The notes under the pieces are model-generated. The model saw only the letters and a program-made list of their open reading frames with translations, ran no database searches and had not been told where the DNA came from. Below are positions 1-8,503 of a stretch of DNA of 64,000 nucleotides, piece by piece. Source of the stretch: JAKQDH01 sp029558835. Lineage in GTDB: Bacteria; Planctomycetota; Phycisphaerae; UBA1845. The translations under genes were made by a program, and so were the position numbers. Numbering within the stretch: position 1 is the first letter of the stretch; every line of letters begins with the position of its first letter. The DNA lies in contig DAOQSN010000002.1 of NCBI GenBank assembly GCA_035356615.1, forward strand, positions 197,654-261,653, read 5' to 3'.

Positions 1-1
1 C

Positions 2-847
2 TTCTCGTCGCTGCTGCTTACCGAAACCCTCAGCATCGCCCTGCTGCTCGCGCTGTGGATAGCAGCCTGGCCGATCTGGCGGGCGGCGGATGCCCGCGGC
101 TCGTGGCCACGCTGGCTGGCAGTCGCCGCCCTGGCCGTCGCCTGCGTGTACGCGCGGGAATCGTCGGCGGGTCTGATCGGACTGCTGCTGGTCCTGCTCA
201 TCGGGCGTCATCGAGGACGCCGCCGCGTGGTGGCGGGCGCGGCCGGGGTAGCCGGCTTGGTCGTGCTGGCCCTGCTCCCCTGGGCGTGGCGCAACCAGCA
301 CGTCACCGGCGACTTCTGCTTCCTGACGCACCGCGGGGGCATCTCCCTGTACGACGGCGTCGGCCCCCAAGCCCGCGGCGACAGCGACCTCGGCGACATC
401 AAGCAGATGCCGGCCGTCCAGGGCCTCAATGAAGTCGAGTGGAACCGCTACTTCCTGCGCGAGGCAAAGCGGGCGATGGCCGCCGACCCCGGCCGCATCG
501 CACGCCTCGCTGTCGTCAAGTGGGCCCGCCTGTGGAACCCGATCCCCAACGTCGAGACGTACCAGTCCGCGGTCATTCGCCTGCTCGCCGCCGCCTGGAC
601 GCTTCCCACCTTCGCACTGGCGGCCGCGGCGGTTATCCTGCTGGGGTGCCGCCGGGACGGGCGCGGCGGCGGAGTCGTGCTCTGGCTCCTGCTGCCGGCG
701 TTGTACGCGACGGCTTTGCACGCGTTGTTTGTCGGCAGCGTCCGCTACCGGCTGGGCGCAATGCCGATGCTGGAGGTCCTGGCCGCCTGGGCACTGGTGG
801 AATTGTGGGGCCGCTGTTGTCGGCGGCTTCGTACCCATGACGTCTGA
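2..847 (+). CDS. Membrane glycosyltransferase (ArnT/PMT-like), 5' end missing
   Basis: The reading frame is open from the window edge to a TGA at 845-847, so only the C-terminal ~280 residues are present. Several long hydrophobic stretches rich in Leu, Ala and Val alternate with Arg-rich turns. The soluble loop between them contains WNRYFLREA and a KWARLWNP motif. This is the architecture of the C-terminal half of polytopic glycosyltransferases of the ArnT/dolichyl-phosphate-mannose mannosyltransferase type, which move sugars from lipid carriers at the membrane. Family assignment rests on topology and general resemblance; no catalytic residues are in view because the N-terminal part is missing. 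The last 11 bases overlap the start of the AsmA-like gene, suggesting translational coupling. Confidence 0.6.
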   Translation, partial: FSSLLLTETLSIALLLALWIAAWPIWRAADARGSWPRWLAVAALAVACVYARESSAGLIGLLLVLLIGRHRGRRRVVAGAAGVAGLVVLALLPWAWRNQHVTGDFCFLTHRGGISLYDGVGPQARGDSDLGDIKQMPAVQGLNEVEWNRYFLREAKRAMAADPGRIARLAVVKWARLWNPIPNVETYQSAVIRLLAAAWTLPTFALAAAAVILLGCRRDGRGGGVVLWLLLPALYATALHALFVGSVRYRLGAMPMLEVLAAWALVELWGRCCRRLRTHDV

Positions 848-3800
848 ACCCGACCAACCCTTGCGCCGCCGACGTCGGTGGCGCGTCGTGGCGCTGCTCA
901 TCGTGGTCGGCATGCTGGCGGCCGGGCTGTGGCTGTACCTGCACCGCATCGACCCGGTGCGCATCGGCGCCGAAGCCACCCGGTACCTGCAACAGTACGT
1001 CAGCGGCGAAGTCCGCATTGACCACGCCTCCTTCTCCTGGCTGGGCGGCGTCAACCTCTACGACGTCGCCCTGTACGAGGCGTCGAAGAACGGGACGGCC
1101 GCAGTCGACAACGCGACGCGGGAGCCCGTGTTGTCATGCCGGCGGATTGAGCTGACGCATGACCCGCTGGCGCTGTTGTGGGGCGAGTGGCGCGTCCGCT
1201 CGGTCATCGCCCACGCGCCGCACGGCCTCATCGTTCGCCGGGCGCACGACCAGCGAACCAACCTGGCCGGGCTGCTCACCCCGCTCGAAGCTCCCACCCT
1301 CGGCGACCACGTGCCGACGCTGCCCACGGTCGAGCTGCGCGACGCCCGCTTCACCGTCGTCCGGCGCGTCGCCGACGAGGAACGCATCATCGACGACCTG
1401 CGGCTGACCGTTCGGGCGCGCTCGGCCTCACCCGGCTCGACGTTGTACGATATCGTCTGGCAGGAGTACGGGCCCCAGCCCGTCAGCGGCCACTCCCAGT
1501 GGGACCTCCGCAGCGGCGTCCTCCGCAACATCGACGGCGGCCTGCCCTGGATGTCCATCGAGTCCGTCATGTTCGCCATCGATGCCGGCTACGACGGCGC
1601 CGGAAGCTGGTGCGACCTGCTCGGCCTGGACGGGCGCGTCCGCGCCCGCGACTTCGTGTTGGGAAGCCCGGAGGCAGCCGAGCGCTCCGCCACCATCGTC
1701 CTCGAACGCGCCTCGATCTCGATCCCGATTGACCGCTCCGAGCGCTCCCTCGCCCCGGCCGAGCGCTATCTGCGCTTCGACCGGGCGGAAGGCACCCTCA
1801 AGGTCACGCCCGACGCCATCCACGCCGACTTCCGCGCTGCGTTCCACGGCAGCGCGTGCCGCGTGGCGGCCGTGCTGCACAGCAACCTCGCCGACATCGC
1901 CACGCTGGACGACGTGGCCTTCGACGCCGAGTTGGCCGTCGAGGGCCTTTCGTTGCCGCTGTCCGGCCCCGAGGCCCCGCCCGATCATGCCCGCTTCATC
2001 CAGCGCTGGCAGAGGCTTCAAGAGTTCTACGTTGATTACCAGCCGGCCGGTGTGGTGGACTTCGAAGCCAAGGTACACAAACCCGCCGGCCCCGCGACAC
2101 CCGTCGTCCTCGAGCACGCCCGCCTAACGGCGCGCAACGCGACGACCGTCTGCCGGTTCTTCGCCTATCCGCTCACCGACGTGACCGGTGTCATTGAGTC
2201 CACCGCCGATGGCGTCTTCATTCGCGCCATCCGCGGCCGCCACGACGGCGGCGACGTGCAGATCGACGGCTGGCTGGAGGCCCCCCTGCTTGAAGTGCCG
2301 GCCACACTCACCATCGCCGGGCGGAACATCCCCCTCGACCATGCGCTCTACCAGACCCTGGACCCGCCGCACCGGTCCCTGTGGGACCAGTTCACGCCGG
2401 CGGGCAGGGTCAATGTGGACGTGTCGCTCACCCGACCGCGCGGCACGCGCGACGCCCTGCCGGCATTTGCCGGACGCGTCGCACTGGCTTTCGATGACCT
2501 CACCGCCTGCTACGTGCACTTCCCATACCCGCTCGAACACGTCCGCGGCCGGCTCACGCTGGAGTCCGGCCGGCTGGTGATCAGCGAACTACAGAGTGCA
2601 CGCGGTGCCGCGCGCCTGGAGGCTGAGGGTTATGCCGACCTCGCCGACGAGGGCGTTCGGGATCTGCAATTGCATCTACAGGCCTACGAATTGCCGCTCG
2701 ATCAAACATTGCTGGACGCGCTGCCGCCGGCGCCGGCGCGGCTGGTGCAGCGCTTCCACCCCGACGGCACCTGCGACGTAGACACCCGCATCAACTTCGA
2801 CCCCGGCACGCGGAACCTGCGCCACGACTCCACCGTTCAACTACACGACGTCTCCATCCGCCACGACGCCCTGCCCATCCCGGTCACCGCGATCGGCGGC
2901 ACGCTGCACCTGACCCCCGACCGAGTCGAAGTCAGCAACGCCACCGGCCGCACCGACGGAGCCGCCCTGACCCTGGAGGGCTGGAGCATGCTGACCCGCG
3001 ACGCCGAAACCCGGGAGCACGAGCCGCCCGCCGGGTCCCGGGCGGTCTTCCGCGGCACCGCGCGCAACCTGCGCCTCGACGACGCGCTCATCGCTACGTT
3101 GCCCGCGGCCATCCAGGAGATGCTGCCGCCCTGGCAGCTCGCCGGTTCGCTCGACACGGAGCTGGCGCTCCAATGGGACTCCGGCCGCGAGCCCTCGCCC
3201 CTCACCGTGCAGGCCGACGCCAGACTGGAGGGCTTCACGCTGCGCCACCCGCACTTCCCGCTACCCTTCGAACAGGTCAGCGGCCACGTCGTACTCGATG
3301 AGCAAGGCCCCTCCCAGGCCGGCCTCAGCGGGTCGTACGGCGACGCAGTGGTCAGCCTCGACCTCGAAGCGAGCCGCGACGCCGACCCGGCCGAGGGAAC
3401 CCTGCGCGTCCATGCCACCAACGTGACACTTGATCAAACCGTCCGTTCCCTGCTGCCCGAACGCCTGCGCCCCGGCTGGGATCGTCTCGCCCCGCAGGGC
3501 ACCATCGACCTCGAACTGCATGACTTGCGTTTCCGCCGGCAGTCCCCCGCCACACCCGAGCAGCCCCAGCGGCTCTGGTGGGTCGACGGCGCCGTGCGCC
3601 TGCGCGACGTGGCCTGCGCGAGCCTCGCGGGCAGTCGCCACCTGCACGGCACGCTCACCTGCACCGGCCGGCTCGTCGATCAACTCGGCGGGGCCGTCCT
3701 GAAGGGCACGCTCGACCTCCAGCAGGGGGAGTTGCACGCTCGCCGGATCGAGGACCTCTCCGCCCGCTGGACTTATCTCCAGGCCGCCGGTGGTGATGGA

Positions 3801-4544
3801 CGCTTCACGCTCGACGACGTGGTCGCCCGCTTGTACGAGGGCTACCTTTCCGCCGCCGTCGAACTGGCCGTCACGCCCACTCGAACGCATTACACCTGCA
3901 CTGCCACCACGCGGGGCATGCAGTTGGGGCCCTTCCTCAACGCCCTGGCGGCCACCGACGTGCGCCGTCAGGCCCTGGACGCCGGCGGACGCGCGGATGT
4001 GTACCTCTACCTCACCGGCACCCTCGGCGTCCCCGCCAGCCGGCGCGGCGGCGGCAACCTCGAAATCGCCGCAGGACGCTTCTACCGCCTGCCCGTCATG
4101 GCGACCATCCTGCACGTCATCAACCTCACCCTGCCGGAGGATGACGTCTTCGACGATGGCCGGGCGGAGTTCTTCATCGTGGGCGACCGCATGGAAATCA
4201 AGCGCGTGATGCTCTGGAGTGAAGCGCTGGCCTTCGCCGGGTCGGGCACCTTGAACCTCAGCGATCAACACCTTGATCTGCATCTGGTGAGCGTCAACCC
4301 GCACCGCGGGCCGCGCGTGCCGCTGCTGACGGACTTCCTCGACGGCGCGTCCGGCGAGCTGATGCAATTGACCGTCGTGGGCCCCCTCTGGCGGCCCAGC
4401 GTCTCTGCCCGCCCGCTGCCTCGTCTCGATGCCGAGATGAAATCCCTCTTCCGCTGGAAGAAGGAGCCGCTCACCCCAACCGCACCCACGGAAGCGCCAC
4501 AGCCCGCCGACGCCGCGCCCACCGACAAGCCACCGCGGTCCTGA
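837..4544 (+). CDS. AsmA-like/TamB-like large envelope protein
   Basis: A 1235-residue protein starting at an ATG that overlaps the preceding stop (ATGACGTCTGA). A basic N-terminus (RRRRRWR) leads into one membrane anchor at about residues 17-34. The remainder is a long periplasm-facing chain of repeating beta-rich blocks of about 200 residues, recurring as LxVTPD...VHTxxxG or LHLTPDRVEVSNATG-type strands. The C-terminal region (GSGTLNLSDQHLDLHLVSVN and VVGPLWRPSVSARPLP) matches the AsmA-like C-terminal domain. Proteins of this family form grooved beta-sheet bridges across the envelope and are linked to lipid transport or outer-membrane homeostasis. The low-complexity acidic/proline tail after about residue 1205 is probably disordered. 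Family call good; substrate unknown. Confidence 0.8.
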   Translation: MTSEPDQPLRRRRRWRVVALLIVVGMLAAGLWLYLHRIDPVRIGAEATRYLQQYVSGEVRIDHASFSWLGGVNLYDVALYEASKNGTAAVDNATREPVLSCRRIELTHDPLALLWGEWRVRSVIAHAPHGLIVRRAHDQRTNLAGLLTPLEAPTLGDHVPTLPTVELRDARFTVVRRVADEERIIDDLRLTVRARSASPGSTLYDIVWQEYGPQPVSGHSQWDLRSGVLRNIDGGLPWMSIESVMFAIDAGYDGAGSWCDLLGLDGRVRARDFVLGSPEAAERSATIVLERASISIPIDRSERSLAPAERYLRFDRAEGTLKVTPDAIHADFRAAFHGSACRVAAVLHSNLADIATLDDVAFDAELAVEGLSLPLSGPEAPPDHARFIQRWQRLQEFYVDYQPAGVVDFEAKVHKPAGPATPVVLEHARLTARNATTVCRFFAYPLTDVTGVIESTADGVFIRAIRGRHDGGDVQIDGWLEAPLLEVPATLTIAGRNIPLDHALYQTLDPPHRSLWDQFTPAGRVNVDVSLTRPRGTRDALPAFAGRVALAFDDLTACYVHFPYPLEHVRGRLTLESGRLVISELQSARGAARLEAEGYADLADEGVRDLQLHLQAYELPLDQTLLDALPPAPARLVQRFHPDGTCDVDTRINFDPGTRNLRHDSTVQLHDVSIRHDALPIPVTAIGGTLHLTPDRVEVSNATGRTDGAALTLEGWSMLTRDAETREHEPPAGSRAVFRGTARNLRLDDALIATLPAAIQEMLPPWQLAGSLDTELALQWDSGREPSPLTVQADARLEGFTLRHPHFPLPFEQVSGHVVLDEQGPSQAGLSGSYGDAVVSLDLEASRDADPAEGTLRVHATNVTLDQTVRSLLPERLRPGWDRLAPQGTIDLELHDLRFRRQSPATPEQPQRLWWVDGAVRLRDVACASLAGSRHLHGTLTCTGRLVDQLGGAVLKGTLDLQQGELHARRIEDLSARWTYLQAAGGDGRFTLDDVVARLYEGYLSAAVELAVTPTRTHYTCTATTRGMQLGPFLNALAATDVRRQALDAGGRADVYLYLTGTLGVPASRRGGGNLEIAAGRFYRLPVMATILHVINLTLPEDDVFDDGRAEFFIVGDRMEIKRVMLWSEALAFAGSGTLNLSDQHLDLHLVSVNPHRGPRVPLLTDFLDGASGELMQLTVVGPLWRPSVSARPLPRLDAEMKSLFRWKKEPLTPTAPTEAPQPADAAPTDKPPRS

Positions 4545-4584
4545 TCGACGCGAGGCCCAGGCCGGGTCTGCACCCCTCTCCCGC

Positions 4585-4830
4585 GTATGTGTTTAGCGTC
4601 TTTGGCGTTGTGGGTGCCATGCTTACCCGCGACCGCGGTCGCGGGTAAGCATGCCTCTGCCTGCCGCAGCACCTGCCCACCCCCGCCTGCGGCGGGTGAG
4701 GGCATGGCACCCACGCTAAACACGTACTCTCCCGTCGGGAGAGGAGTAGGGGTGAGGGCGGCGGTGGCGAAGGCGCCCGCCGCGTGGACAAGCCCGCTCG
4801 CCCGTCACGCGGGAGACGCTGAACACGTAC
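4585..4830. repeat. Compound palindromic repeat, family A, copy 1
   Basis: Two adjoining modules. Module one (4585-4727) is bounded by near-perfect terminal inverted repeats, GTATGTGTTTAGCGT on the left and ACGCTAAACACGTAC on the right. Inside these are a second inverted pair (GGGTGCCATGC / GCATGGCACCC) and a perfect hairpin around CCGCGACCGCGGTCGCGG. Module two (about 4718-4830) begins with a CTCCCGTCGGGAGAGG hairpin followed by AGGGGTGAGGGCGGCGG and ends in GCTGAACACGTAC. Related copies are at 15500-15606, 15893-15999, 17185-17327, 26600-26745, 44395-44504 and 53720-53832. No transposase is present, so a MITE- or REP-like non-autonomous element is the likely class. Confidence 0.7.
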
Positions 4831-4908
4831 CGAACTCCAGCCCGCGCGGTACGCAGAAGCCCGGCAGGTGGTGCGCCGGCGCACCGCCGTTTGCGATTCC
4901 ATGCCGCC

Positions 4909-4936
4909 GATCCGAACGGTGACCGTCAGGGAGCGG
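4909..4936. repeat. Short interspersed repeat, family D, copy 1
   Basis: GATCCGAACGGTGACCGTCAGGGAGCGG-type motif (28 bases at this position). Related copies at 33505-33546, 40621-40661 and 52169-52196, the second and fourth inverted. The copies at 33505 and 40621 carry an extra self-complementary GACC...GGTC arm. Confidence 0.55.
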
Positions 4937-4980
4937 ACAAACACCGGTATCTTGATCGCCCCAATGGGCCCCCGCGAAGG

Positions 4981-5110
4981 GGAAACCGGGCGGGTGGCAT
5001 GCCCAAGCCGAAGGCGCCGGCATGCTGGTGTAGATGGGAGCTTCAGGCACGGCAGCAGGCATGGCGGCGCAGCGCTTGGCCATGCCACCCCACGCCGTTG
5101 GCCGGTTTCC
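4981..5110. repeat. Palindromic repeat, family B, copy 1
   Basis: Outer inverted ends GGAAACCGG / CCGGTTTCC enclose a second inverted pair GGTGGCATG / CATGCCACC. The interior carries CCCAAGCCGAAGGCGCCGGC on one arm and ATGGCGGCGCAGCGCTTGGCC on the other. Close relatives at 9950-10043, 36188-36330 and 52500-52611. Confidence 0.65.
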
Positions 5111-5147
5111 TGATTCGGTGGAACTCTATTTGGCTGCGCGCGTTGAC

Positions 5148-6386
5148 TCAGCCGACCGGGCAAACACGCGTTCCCGGCAACGCGCCGCTGCCCAGGGCGT
5201 CGTAGAGCGCGCGGAGGTCCTGCCGAAAGCGCCGCAGGCTGAAGCGGTCCTCGGCCAGGCGGCGGGCGGCCGCGGAGCATGCACTGCGCAGTTGTCCATC
5301 GGTTGCCAGACGAGCCATCGTGCGGCCCAGGAGTTCCGGCTCCTGCGGCGGAACCAGCAGGCCCTCGCGCTCCTCGGTAAGCACCTCGGGGACCGCGCCG
5401 ACCCTCGTGGCCACGACGGGCAACCCCCACGCCAGAGCCTCAAGCAACGCCAGCGGCATGCCTTCGTGATGGCTGGGCTGCACGTACACGTCAACCTCGG
5501 CAAACAGCCCGTCTTTGGCGCGCCCCTGTACCGGGCCCACGTACCGCACCCGCTGCTGCAAGTGGCGCCTCCGTATCTTCGCGGCCAGGGTGCCCGCGTC
5601 GCCGGCCGAGCCCGGCGGTCCGGCCAGCGTCAGCCCAAACGAGATGCCCGCGGGGATGAGCGTGCAGGCATCGAGCAGGTCGTCGATCCCCTTCCAGGTG
5701 TCCATCTTGGCCAACAGCAGGAACCGACACGACTGACCGTCGTATCGCCGAGGGACCGCAGGCGGCAGTTCCACCGCGTTCTCAACCACGGTGATCCGCG
5801 CACGCGGCGCCATCGCGTGCAGCTTCGCGCGCCAGCTCTCGGACAAAGCCACCACCGCGTCCGCACGCGTCATGCCCCAGCGGATCAACGCCCGAGCCGC
5901 CGCGCCGGCGGCCGCGTGGAAGCTGTCGAAGGCCGCCCCATGCACGTGCAGCACGACCCGCGCGCCGCAACCCTGGGCGACACGCAGGTCCAGCAGCGAC
6001 CGCCAGAAAGTGAAGCCGCTGCACGTGTGCAGATGAACGACGGCGGCCGGCTGCGCTCGCAAGCGGCGCCGCAGCGCGTCGCCGTGTTCCAGATGCCGGC
6101 GCAGCTTGCCCGGCAACGTCTCGCACTCGTTCGCGGCATGAGTGAAGGGCAGCAGTTCGAGCCGGTACTCGGGCCCCAGGTCCAACTCCAGCATCTGTCC
6201 CACCACGCTGGCCATCCCGCCCACCATCTCCGGCGACGGACCGACCACGAGCACCCGCGCCGCGTCCGCGGCCACCCGGGGCCGAATCAACGCGTCCACC
6301 GGCGCCCACGTTGGCACGACGGGACGCGCCGCGGCCGCGCTGGACGTGCCTGGGCAAGATGGGGCATGGACCGGCAACTGGCGCAC
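5148..6386 (-). CDS. Glycosyltransferase family 4 (group 1)
   Basis: Retaining GT-B glycosyltransferase. The N-terminal Rossmann start is RVLVVGPSPEMVGGMASVV, the typical glycine-rich opening of GT4 enzymes. The middle has HVHGAAFDSF and a VVALSESW motif. The C-terminal domain shows FLLLAKMDTWKGIDDLLDA, VRYVGPV, then the nucleotide-sugar motif PSHHEGMPLALLEALAWGLP with the E-x7-E spacing, followed by GLLVPPQEP. It presumably transfers a sugar from a nucleotide donor during polysaccharide or glycolipid synthesis at the inner face of the membrane. The start is uncertain: GTG codons at 6386, 6299 and 6275 are all possible and none has a clear ribosome site. The frame stays open to 6704, but that upstream part looks non-coding. 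Confidence 0.8.
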   Translation of the reverse strand: MRQLPVHAPSCPGTSSAAAARPVVPTWAPVDALIRPRVAADAARVLVVGPSPEMVGGMASVVGQMLELDLGPEYRLELLPFTHAANECETLPGKLRRHLEHGDALRRRLRAQPAAVVHLHTCSGFTFWRSLLDLRVAQGCGARVVLHVHGAAFDSFHAAAGAAARALIRWGMTRADAVVALSESWRAKLHAMAPRARITVVENAVELPPAVPRRYDGQSCRFLLLAKMDTWKGIDDLLDACTLIPAGISFGLTLAGPPGSAGDAGTLAAKIRRRHLQQRVRYVGPVQGRAKDGLFAEVDVYVQPSHHEGMPLALLEALAWGLPVVATRVGAVPEVLTEEREGLLVPPQEPELLGRTMARLATDGQLRSACSAAARRLAEDRFSLRRFRQDLRALYDALGSGALPGTRVCPVG

Positions 6387-6718
6387 TCCGGGGCTGCGGG
6401 GAAGTCGCTCCGCAGTCAAGGAATGTGTCGGATTACCGGACGCGGCAGTTGAGATGAACCCGCCTTCGCCCGAGGATGAACCCTGCTCCGCCCGGAGGGC
6501 GCGCGGGCGTTGCCAGGGACTTCGAGTCCCTGGGGGGGTGGCCTGCTTCCTTCTTCTTGTTGTCCTCGTCTTTGCCCGCCCGGAGGGCGGGCGAGACCGG
6601 CCAGACCATTCGCAGGCGCGGCGGAACTGACGCACGCTTGCCTCGTACAGGTAAGTGCGGACACTCCGTTCCGCCCGAGGACGCCAAACACCTGCGCAGC
6701 GCACGCGGCCGGACCGGC
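6387..6718. other. Gap between glycosyltransferase and FG-GAP gene
   Basis: No gene recognised. Contains a small GCCCGCC/GGCGGGC hairpin at 6574-6592 and homopolymer-rich stretches. It lies upstream of the GT4 start and downstream of the FG-GAP gene stop. Confidence 0.4.
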
Positions 6719-8311
6719 TCAGAACGCCAGCACGATCGTCAATTCACGGAAGTCGGCCATATCGACGTCCGCGTCGCCGTCGGCGTCGAAGGCCCTGCGG
6801 CAGGCAGTACTGGGAGGCGGGTCCATCGGGCCGGGGCCCGTCAGGCAGGCGACGAAGGCAAGGAAGTCGTCCAGGTCCACGCTGTCATCGTCGTTGGCAT
6901 CGCCGAACCGGGTAGCGCTGTTGCGGTTGTAGTAGAGGTAGTTGCCCTGGTTGTCCCAGTTCGTGATGGCCATGTCGGGCTTGAGGCTGTAGGCATAGCG
7001 AAGGGATACCCACTGGCCGGCGGCCGGGCCGATGCTGACCCAGCCGTGCACGAGGTCGCACGTGTACTGGGCTGGCGTCAGCGTGCTGCCGTCGGCATTG
7101 ACGGCCTCGATCCACTGGACCGGCTGGTGCGGCAGATGGAACAGGTGCCGCCCCGGCGTCCCGCTCACGTCGTACCACTGCGTGCGGGAGCGCAAGGCGT
7201 CGTTGTCCACGTCGCCGAAGCAGATGGCCTCGACGACGCTGGTACCGCTGGAACTCCAGGAGGGGAAGGGCGGGAAGGCGCCGGCCGTGCCGAGGAAGTA
7301 GCGGGTGTAATCCCACCAGCCGCCGGTGGCCAGATCGAGGTCGCCGTCCGCATCGAGGTCGGCAAGGGCGACCGCGGAGCCGTAGCCCTCGTAGTAGGAC
7401 CAGGTGGGGTACTGGCTGAACAGCCCGCCGATCAGGCCGTCGTAACGCCGGAAATATCCGCTACCGGCGAACAACTGGGTGTTGTCGGTAACCAACAGCT
7501 CAAACCAGCCGTCGGCATTGACGTCGCCGTAGGTACCCATGACGGAGAACTGGCCACTGTTGTCCAGCGTGGTCCACGTGGAAGTGGTGGCTAGGACACC
7601 CGCATTGTTGCGGTACACGCGGGTGTGCGTGTTGGTGCCGACCCCGACGAGGTCCTGCCGGCCGTCTCGGTCCACGTCGCAGAAGAAGATGTCCATGTAG
7701 TCATACGTGTCGGCGGAGACCCAGGAGGGCAGGGTCTCCAGGGTGCCGTTCACGTTGTAGTAGACGTAGTTGCGCCAGACGTGCGATCCGCTGTACGGGA
7801 AGCCTGTGCCGACGGCCAGGTCCGGTCGCCCGTCGCCGTTGACGTCGCCGAAGGCAACATGGAAGGCCGCGTAGGTGTCGGCGGAAACCCAGTCGGGCAG
7901 GGACGAGAGCGTGCCCTGGTTGTTCAAGTACAATCGCGCGGTGCGCATGTTGTAGCCGTCCTGCGTGAGGGCGACGGCCACGTCGTCCCAGCCGTCCCCG
8001 TTAACGTCGGCGATGCTGATGTGGCCGTTGTACTCGAGGTCGCCCGAGTTCCAGTTCGGATTCGCGGGAAACGTGCCGTTGCCGTTGTTGTAGTACACGA
8101 CCAGGCGCTGCCGGGCCATGTCGTTGCCGTTGGCGACGACGAAATCGAGCCAGCCGTCGCGGTTCAGGTCCACCAGGGCCCCGCCCGTGCTGTACGGACG
8201 ATCGGCGGATTCCCAGTCCGGCGTAGCCGGGAAGATCGTCTGAGCGAGCGCGGTCGAGACGAGGCACAGCGCAAGCATCAGCACCGACGCACAAGACTTG
8301 CCGAATTGCAT
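6719..8311 (-). CDS. Secreted FG-GAP/VCBS-repeat protein with dockerin-like C-terminus
   Basis: 530 residues from an ATG preceded by a purine-rich GGGGAGGGG. Residues 1-24 form a signal peptide ending ALAQ. The body consists of seven or so FG-GAP/VCBS-type repeats, each with a calcium-binding loop of the form DVNGDGWxD, DLNRDGWLD or DVDRDGRQD followed by hydrophobic beta strands; this is the integrin-alpha/VCBS beta-propeller pattern. The C-terminus has two EF-hand-like loops, DANDDDSVDLDDF and DADGDADVDMADF, resembling a dockerin pair. It is therefore a calcium-dependent exported surface or matrix protein; its ligand cannot be read from sequence. Confidence 0.8.
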   Translation of the reverse strand: MQFGKSCASVLMLALCLVSTALAQTIFPATPDWESADRPYSTGGALVDLNRDGWLDFVVANGNDMARQRLVVYYNNGNGTFPANPNWNSGDLEYNGHISIADVNGDGWDDVAVALTQDGYNMRTARLYLNNQGTLSSLPDWVSADTYAAFHVAFGDVNGDGRPDLAVGTGFPYSGSHVWRNYVYYNVNGTLETLPSWVSADTYDYMDIFFCDVDRDGRQDLVGVGTNTHTRVYRNNAGVLATTSTWTTLDNSGQFSVMGTYGDVNADGWFELLVTDNTQLFAGSGYFRRYDGLIGGLFSQYPTWSYYEGYGSAVALADLDADGDLDLATGGWWDYTRYFLGTAGAFPPFPSWSSSGTSVVEAICFGDVDNDALRSRTQWYDVSGTPGRHLFHLPHQPVQWIEAVNADGSTLTPAQYTCDLVHGWVSIGPAAGQWVSLRYAYSLKPDMAITNWDNQGNYLYYNRNSATRFGDANDDDSVDLDDFLAFVACLTGPGPMDPPPSTACRRAFDADGDADVDMADFRELTIVLAF

Positions 8312-8503
8312 GGAACCCCTCCCCCTGACGAACTGCAACCCGCCGCTACTCCGTCAGTCGGCACCCCAGCGCAGCCGGGCTGCCGGAATGGCTCTGGCCT
8401 CCACCGCAGGCCCCCAGGCGGCGCCCATTCCCGCATGGCATGGTACCACAAGCGGACCGAAAGAGAAGGGCCCGTTGCGGTATGACCAGGCACTCCCGGT
8501 TGA

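Larger units (their letters stand above)
4545..5147. other. Intergenic region made of repeat elements
   Basis: About 600 bases with no convincing gene. It is a mosaic of a family A element (4585-4830), a family D motif (4909-4936) and a family B element (4981-5110), described separately. Short open frames here are products of the GC-rich palindromes. Confidence 0.7.

Noticed and set aside
3261..4367. Long minus-strand open frame opposite the AsmA-like gene
   Set aside because: High GC leaves long open antisense frames; its translation lacks motifs while the plus strand carries a clear family.
5034..6452. 472-codon plus-strand frame
   Set aside because: It is the antisense of the GT4 glycosyltransferase, whose motifs are unambiguous.
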